Position numbers and translations under genes: made by a program. From assembly GCF_014356525.2 (NCBI RefSeq), contig NC_052508.1:56492497-56556496 (forward strand): a stretch of 64,000 nt of DNA, written 5' to 3'. The stretch comes from Nilaparvata lugens. Lineage: Eukaryota; Arthropoda; Insecta; Hemiptera; Delphacidae. Shown piece after piece: positions 28,901-37,900 of this stretch (positions are counted from its first letter, which is position 1; each line of letters opens with the position of its first letter). The notes under the pieces are model-generated. The model saw nothing but the letters and a program-made list of their open reading frames with translations. It searched no databases and was not told the DNA's origin.

Positions 28901-31900
28901 TTTTATAAAATTTGTAGAATAGGAATTGATAATGTGGAAAATTCGACTGAGTTTATTGTCAATATTGTAGAACCGTTCCATAATTAAATAAATAATAAAA
29001 ACACACATATGTTGTCAAATTCTTCACATTTTTATTTGGTACAGGTCCATGGTTTCGTGACCACACGATAATCGTGTACCAAATAAAACTGTGTAGAATT
29101 TGACAACATATGTGTATTTTATCTTATTTAATTGATATTGTGGAATTTCTCCATAATTGAAAAACACAGTTCTATTTTTGTCTCACACACATTTATTAGA
29201 TTTGTACATAGGACTGCAGTTTCGTGTTTAAACCTACACATCTTCAGCTGTAGTGATACATGATAAAATGTGGATGATGGTGACAAAAATAAAACTGTGT
29301 TTCTTCAACTATTATAATTAAATAGTTCAAAATTTAGAATCAAATTGACTGTGAACGTTATACAGTACAGAATTACATGTGATTTGTACCAATATTTGCT
29401 TGGCTTATTTGTATTTTTAAAAAATACGTTTATTGGCTCAACATGCAAACTACAAAAATGAACGGTGGCGTTGACCTAAGGATCTTTGGTTTAGGCTAGT
29501 TACTATTCAACGTAGTCAGCGGGAAAATCAATACTATTAATACTATACTTTTAAGAAGCTATTTATTTATTTAATCATTCAGAATTACACAACTTACAAA
29601 AATTACCACAGGCCTCACGCCCAAAACTGTTCCAATTCTAATTTATACAACAAATTTAAACACAGGACAACAGTCCAAATGTAGCTAGGTTATGTGTCTC
29701 TTCAACATTCTCCAATTACACACTCAATTTACAATTTAAATTACACAAAAATTATTTTTAAATTGAAAAAATACTTCTAAATTAAATTACAAATATTCAG
29801 AAAACTTCAAACTTTGAAAAAACTATAACATTTTGAGACCTATTATGGAACTATTAGCAGGATTTAAACATTCTGCAGCAAGTACAACCTAATTTTAGAT
29901 AGTTTATTATCCATCCAAGATTGATAATGTACTATGATCTAGTATTGGATGGCATATGAATTCTTGGGGTTCTGGTGATTCAAAATCCACCTAGAAGTAT
30001 CATCCTTTGACATCATCATCCTCTTACTTGTACAAGTCACCCGCAACCTCATACAAGTCAAGGGCTCATGAAGGCATCAGCCTCAGAAAAAGAAACTGTT
30101 ATGTTTGTTATGTAACAGGTTTTGGCTGGTATGCCTGTTGTTGTACCAATCATAATTTATTTGTGTATGATTTAGGGCCGTTTGTACAGTATCAGTTTAA
30201 ACTAAATTTCATTTTAAACTGGATTAAATCCACATCAAGTATCGTTCGTTATAATGTGGTCAATTTTTAGTTTAAGCCAACAGCTGATTGGATTCAGTTT
30301 AAGCTTTTACTGTGCAAACTTTTTATGATGTAATCGTGTCTCTTTTTCAGAATTGAGAAGAAAGCGGAACGTTTGAGGAAGAGATTGACGAGGATCACAG
30401 TAGCCGAGGTGCTGCACTACTGCACTGTCACTGAACGACAGATATTGCAGGAGCCCAAGCGAATTCAGTTGTATGACATCCGTTTCAACTTCCTGCCAAA
30501 GCATTGCTACAAGGACAAGACGCACATTGGACCCGAGGAAATTATCAAGTAATGCCAACTCTTACAATTTTATTTTCAATTAATTTAACTAGAGACCCCC
30601 TGGGTTAAAGAACTTGCTCATGAACTGTTGTATTGATCTCTGAGATCTTTTACAAGTACCTATGATATTACAGTAGTATGTTCCATGGGGATCCTATTCC
30701 AATTAAGAAAAAATACTTCATGTCGCTTCAAAACTTTTGTCCGCCATCTTGGATTCGTCATATCAATCCAACTTCATTTTTTCATATGGGAAGGTGGTCA
30801 TGTGATACATGATTTTGATACAGAATTTCAAAGGAAAATTAATGGCGAAACTCGCACATCGATATCTCAAACCGTTTCAATGATCTCATCATTTGAAGAT
30901 ACTAATAAATGATACAAAAATGAAATGAATAAGTACATTGAATAGTCAAGTGTTAGTGAACACTTATAGTAGCTTCTACTCACAAATTTAACACTTTGAA
31001 CAAAAAAAGCTGTTATAGCAACTGCTATCACAAGTAGTATTATTAATTACGTGTATGTTACAGACATACGTTACGGAAGCGAGTTAATATAGAACTTATA
31101 AATTAACTAGCCGTCAGGCTCGCTTCGCTCGCCATATCCGCCCAGCCTGGGGGCTCCGCCCTCTGGACCCCCGACTGGATCGTCCAAGAATGAGATCAGC
31201 AGGCTCGCTTCGCTCGCCTGCATTTTTCATTTGAGCATTTTTATCATAGGGCGATCAAGACTAAACGTCTGGGTAAACGAATATGGCGAGCGAAGCGAGC
31301 CTGACGGCTAGTAATATAATATTCCCAGGAAAAGTTCTGATTGAAGTAGCAGTGCCCAATCAATTTTTCCGCGATAAATGCATTTCAATCTTCAACTTGG
31401 TGCCAACCTAACAAAGTCAACTCAACTTAGTGCCAACCTGACAAAATTATTAATTTAGTTACCAGTTAACAAAACTGTTTCGAAGAGGTACTCTCTCTAG
31501 ATTATAGTTCTATATTAACATATGGTATGGACATTTTTCAATTATAATTAAGAGAATGAGAAGACGAACTTTAAAAGACGAACTTTAAACCCTTAAAAAC
31601 CACCCTTAGAGTTGAAAAATCGCCAAAAGATTTCTTAGTGCGCCTCTAAAGGGCCAACTGAACATACCTACCAAATTTGAACGTTTTTGGTTCGGTAGAT
31701 TTTTAGTTCTGCGAGTGAGTGAGTGAGTGAGTGCCATTTCACTTTTATATATATAGATAGATATTGTGTATTATTCAGCTGAAATCATGTGTCGGCGCAT
31801 AAAGTCTGTCTGTCTGACAATCTGTGTGATATCTCCCAAATAGCATCAGCTTTTTTAAATGAATGGAAAAATTTAAGAAATAGCATGCAATTATTAATTC

Positions 31901-34900
31901 CAGCTGACTGATAAATGATAAATCAAAACAATTTTTTTCTTATGATCTTTCAATGTTATTTTTATATCCTGAAAAAGGACGAAGGAGTGAGTCAATTTTG
32001 TCCAACGAACTTGACCTGTAAAAAGGTTCGAAGATCGTGTTCAAAATTTGCCGATTGATCAATTCTCTCTAAAGTTCTTGTCGAGCATACAAACAGACAA
32101 AGAGCGACATTGGCCTTCAGTAAGTCAAAAGTAAGAACTGCGCTAACGCTCGTTCAATAAACTGATAACAATATTATAATAAATAATTGATAGGAAACTG
32201 ACCCACTTCACTAAGGAGAGCCATGTACTGGAGCCAGTTCAAATTTTTTATTGAATGATTAGTTTATCGTAGTTTAAGATTGTAGATTCATTTTATTGAC
32301 CACTAGCAGGTAACCTGTGAAACCTGTGCTCCGCAATGGTTTAATTAAAAGCTTGACAAACTGAAAATTTGACCTACTGAAATCTTGAAGAATTTAGAAT
32401 AGGCCTATAACCATCCTCGGTAAATTAAGAATCTATATGCAAAATTCCAAGTTGATCAGCCCAGTAGTTCAGATGTGATGATACGTCATTCGTGAATTTC
32501 CTATTCCGGACGAGTATAAGCCAATTCTTTCCTTTATTATATTATAGATAAAGCAACAGGCAAGTTATACATAATTATAATTTTTCATATAAATACGAGT
32601 AAGTCCTACAATTGAAGACATAGTTCGTGTAACGTACTAACGTATGTATTCATTGTAAGGCATGATTGTGGTCATGGATTTAGTCATAATTAGGCTCTCT
32701 GTGCTAGGTCTTCCTTTGTTGATCAACCGATTGTGCACTCTTTCTTCCAATTTCCCAATTGATGTATATGTTTTAAGTTTAATAATTCTTGGATTGTTGA
32801 AAAGAAAAATCTGAATTACTCAATGTGAACCTTTGTATAGAATAAAATAGAAGAATCATATCAAATTCTTTTTCGACAGATTACAATAGCTATTATAAAG
32901 TACCGAAAGCAATGAGATACAAAATCTAAAATTTAATGCTTATTCAAGCTAACCTTGGATTGGGGTAGAGCTGATACAGTTTGAAGGTTCAAGTAAATCA
33001 GTGAGCAGGCGAGTGATGCCCCACTGTCACTTTTTACTATTCACTTTATTCACGAAAAATGGGGCAAAGAAGACATATTCAAACTATACACGATAGGAAA
33101 AATACCGGTTGTCATTAAAGGTAAAGCGAAATTGTATCAACAAGGCATTACACTGAAACGAAGGTGATTTGGTAGAAACGATATTATCTTGTTACTGAAG
33201 CAATAACCATCGTTTTGATGTGTCTCCAGTTTCCTTGAATATTCTATTCTGTAATACTGTATTTAAGTACAGCATTTGATAATGTTGGCAACCATTACTA
33301 CAAATGACTCGTTCCAAGTAAATTCCATGTTTTTTATGATGATTAGGGAAACTCACAGGATATAATAGATGTAGATGATATTTTCAATGATATACTGATC
33401 GTTAATTTTCTAATCTAATATTAATTTTTATTTAAATAAAGTGGATTTTTGACATTTCAAGTCTCTTCAATTATTTTCTAATCCAAGCTATTAATTGATT
33501 TTATTTTTGTTTTAATCAATTATTTTCTAATCCAAGCTATTAATTGATTTTATTTTTGTTTTAAGGCATATAGAAGATAAATTCATTCTAGAAATTGTCA
33601 ACCTGGAGAGGAAAAAGAGAGATATTCGCAGGAAAGAAGATTTTGTTTCGTCAGAAGGCAGAGTATTCGACCAATAACATACCCTGAAAGTTACAGTATT
33701 ATATCTACAATAGTCGCCATCTTATTGAAGGGTTCCTATACATATGCCTTTGAAATGATGTACAATGGGTGTTCACATTTAAAATATTCGAGTTACAACC
33801 CCTAAGTCACCCCCTTATGAGTGGTTGAAGTTGTACTTCAAAAGGTAGAGTATTCGACCAATAACTTATTCTGAAAGTTACAGTATTATATCTACAACAG
33901 TTTTCAAATTATTGAAGGGTTCCCATACATATGACTCACTCTGTATATATAAGTACTGATTGCAAATTTTTATGGCAAATAAAATATTATCTTATCTTTT
34001 CAAATTCACAAGTTTCATTAATTTGATTGGTACTAAATAGTTTTTGTTTGGTAGTAGGTAGATTTATTAGGTACTAGCATAGTATACTAAAAACACTTCA
34101 CTCACATGGCTACTTTTTAACAAATTAATAAAAATAATATAAAAATATTGTAGTACCCTTTATTTTTTTAAAAACTTCAAATTGAACTATTTAAAAGTTT
34201 TTTAAAAAATAAAGGGTACTACAAGATTTTTATATTGTTTTTTATTAATTAGATAGTTAAAACTCAATGCTTAGTTGCTCATAAAGATACGAGTATATTT
34301 TGCATGTTTATCCCAATATTCATTATGTTAATCCATGCTTGAGTATTAACTCTATCCATTTCTGATGTGATATTTCACTTTATGCGTTGCAGTTCCATGA
34401 GAGCAGGATGCAAAACGACTTGGTGAGAGATGTGAACAGAGATACGGACAACTCTGAAGACGAAGATGACCCTGGTGACGGAGACGCTACCTCTGCCAGA
34501 ATCAAGTATGTTTCGTTTCTAACAAGATCTGTAAAATGTTTGCTGTCTCATAAATGTACGCATTTTTCTCTTATTAGCTGTCCTCATATTGTCTCATAAA
34601 TGTTTTCATTTGTATCTTATTAGGAGTTCTCATATTGCCTCATAAAAGCTTACATTGTTCTCTCATTAGTAGTTCTCAAGTTCTTCTTAGGAGTAGTCTC
34701 TGTTGTGATTATAAATTTATTTTCAAAATTGTGTGAAGGTTATTATTAGAAATGAGCCAATAAAGATGATATAATCACTAATTACATATACTTACTGGTA
34801 CCTGAATAAATCAAATAACGGGTGACCCAGAATAATGAGAACTTTTAGAAACGCCATAAAACAAAATTGGGAAGGGCAAAAAGATTTTATTTAAACTAAT

Positions 34901-37900
34901 GTGAAGTTCAAGACTTGCAATTTGAGATTTATTGATAACATCTATCAATTTTTGACTACTAGTAGGTAACCCGTGCTTCGCAATGGTCTATTTTAAAACT
35001 GCAAAATGAAGACTTGACGTAATAAAAAATCGAAATTTGAAAATAGGCCTATAATAATCATCCTCGGTTAATGAAGAATCTATATGCAAAATTTCAAATT
35101 AATCAGTTGAGTATATTTCAGACGTGATGATGCGTCAAACATAATTCCCTATTCCTTACGTGTATAAGCCAGTTCTTTCCTTTATTATAGTATAGAAAAC
35201 TGAAGAATACATAATACTTGGAAACCTCACAGAATCATATTGATTTTTCCAATACATCAATAAATTTTAGTTCGATTAGGATCCTCCTCAATTTGAATCA
35301 GGCAGCCTTCTGTTTTCCCAATTCCAAACAAAATACCTAAAATACTCGTTTCACTGGGAATTCGTGTCTGATTGTACATTATAACTGAAAAATATAAATT
35401 ACTACTTATTTTATTGTGATCTATTCATGTTTTTCTTATGAAATTCAATTATAGGCCTACAGCATGAAGACTATGTCCAATTCATTTGTACTGGTGGCAA
35501 AATTTTACATTAAAAATAAATAGTAAATTTATTAAAATTGAGATTTTAAACTTGGATTTAGATAAAATCCAAGTTCAATAGTAATGAAAACAAATTCCTT
35601 CAAAAAATAATTGATAATAATACGTTTCGAGGGAAAAAATTAAGAACAAAAAAATGGGAAACATCGGGGATTCGAACCGAGGAACCATCACTCCGTATGC
35701 AAACGTTTTACCGCTGCGCTACATAGACGTTCGTAAATTGAAGTCTTATAACCTGCTCATAAAAAGACACACTTTTGGCTATGGAACTTCATGTAGCCTA
35801 CGGTAGCAAAGATGAATTTGAACATTAATTCTGAAAAATCTAGAAGGAAAATTGAAATTTGGGCTTCCAGGTGCACGAGATTGATATTTTTAGAATCTAT
35901 GTTCAAAATTTGGAGATCTAAATTATTCCCGTTTTTCCGGTATGCAATCCACAAGTTGACATGTTTTGATGCGAACAAACGAACACACGAACAAACACAA
36001 CCCTACTCTCTCTTATTATATAGATTACTTCATTAAAATGGCTTCCTCCTGCATGAATACACTATTTAAATCTGTATTAAGATTCCTGCAACATTTCAAC
36101 TGGGATATTGTTAATTTATTTCTGAATTTTCTGTAATAATTCAACCACAGTTATTGGTCAAGTTCTGAAAACGTTTGATTTGAGATAGCTCCACGAACAG
36201 AGAATCGCAGGTGGACAGATCTCGAGGTGAAATTGAGACAGAAATCGGGTTGGCGATTCATAGGACCAGGAAACGCAACCTAATCGTGAGATTACACGGT
36301 TACCAAACACTCACTTGCACAGTTGCCATTAACTGCCGTGCAGTGTGGATTTCGCTCACAATTTGATCAATAATTTATAATTAATAAAAAATCAAAATAA
36401 ATTCAAAATGAAATCCGCAATATCCCAGATGAGATTTTGCAGCGATCAATGAGGAATCGTCAACACATATTTGAACAATGTATTCGTTCACGAGGAAGCC
36501 ATTTAAATGAAGTAATTGTCAAAAAGTGATAGATGTTATTAATAATTCTTAAATGGCAAGACTTGAACTTCACATTAAGTTAGTTTGAAAAAAATCATTT
36601 TTGCCTTTCCCACTAATAATTTATGGTGTTTTTAAAAGTTCACGATATTCTGGGTCGCCCTTCATAAAAGTACTAGTAGTTCTATGTTTTTGAACTTCCA
36701 AGTAATCCTATTGAAATAGATGAATAATATGATCAATATATTTCTCATAACTAGAATATATTCGCGTTGTACTCTTTACTATTTTTATGTAATATAAGTA
36801 ATAGTATTTTTCTCTTTACTTGAGTACATGTAGGTTTTTGTTTTCACTGTATAATAATATTATTTCAAACATCCTTTGAAGGCTATATAAATAGAACAAA
36901 GGACTTCTGCTACCGCAAATATTGACCGAAGAACTAAATAGCAGAAGGGAATTTGAAGAATGCTGCTGCTATGTGGTTCTTCGGTCAATATAGGAGTAGC
37001 AGGAGCCCTTAGTTCTATTTATATAGCTTTCATTGGATGTTTGAAATGATAATTATACAGTGATCATATTCCAGCTGTTGTTGACTGCACTTTCTAATAA
37101 ATCTTCCTCCCATCTTCTTGGTTTCAATTTGAAATGAGTGACAATTTTTTTTCGCTTTGTTTCAGAGCTCGTAGAGTAGAAGAACAAGAGTATGATGACC
37201 CCGAAGAAGAAGAAAATCTATCAGACGATGATGAAGACGAAGATAAAGATAGTGTAACGAGAGAAAAAGATGATGAAAGCGGAGCTAGTGATGAAGAGAA
37301 GGAAGAAAATACTAAAGAAGAATCAAAAAAGAAACTATCAACTCAAGAAGTGGAGACTAGGATAAAGAAAGTGAAATGGTTGTCTACATGCATCGAGGAT
37401 TACAAGTAAGTCACTCATTTGTTTGTACAATATATTACTGAATAGCTTCATCTATGGTTATGCCATCTGTGTTTAATCTTCGTTATATTACTCTACACGT
37501 CACAGAAATGTTGATTTTATTCCATTGATTAAAAATCACACATTTTCATCAACTTATGGTATAATTTTTCGAAATTATAAAAACTATTTCATGTTTTGTA
37601 TTGATATTGTAATTTCCTAGACACAAATTTGACAATGCTTGAGTATAAGAACTTTTCTTGCCCTCATTATTATCATCGTACCATCACTTCAGGGTGGAAA
37701 ATAATCAGCAATTAGACGCTAATCGATAGAAGAAATCATGGTAGGAGAAATAAGAAGCGAACCCAACAACTGAACCTGAACAGCGAAAGCTTATCAAAAT
37801 TACTAGCTACTACCAATCATCTATTACATTACTCATCACAAATGCTTATATCTTCGCTTGTTCAAATGCATTAAGTCTGAATTATCTATCTGCTTTCATG

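Larger units (their letters stand above)
34820..36660. mobile_element. Decayed DNA transposon with about 140 bp inverted ends (RPA1 intron 6)
   Basis: Left end GGGTGACCCAGAATAATGAG with AACTTTTAGAAACGCC; right end AAAAGTTCACGATATTCTGG with GTCGCCC. The inner arms also match in reverse: GTGAAGTTCAAGACTTGC on the left and CAAGACTTGAACTTCAC on the right, with TTGATAACATCTATCA versus TGATAGATGTTATTAA. The interior has a transposase tail (36410-36529), the 34958 repeat and a tRNA-like sequence, so it has collected later insertions. Confidence 0.7.

Noticed and set aside
35651..35732. A tRNA gene on the minus strand
   Set aside because: A and B boxes are present, but the T stem has mismatches and no acceptor stem closes. 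A SINE head is more likely.
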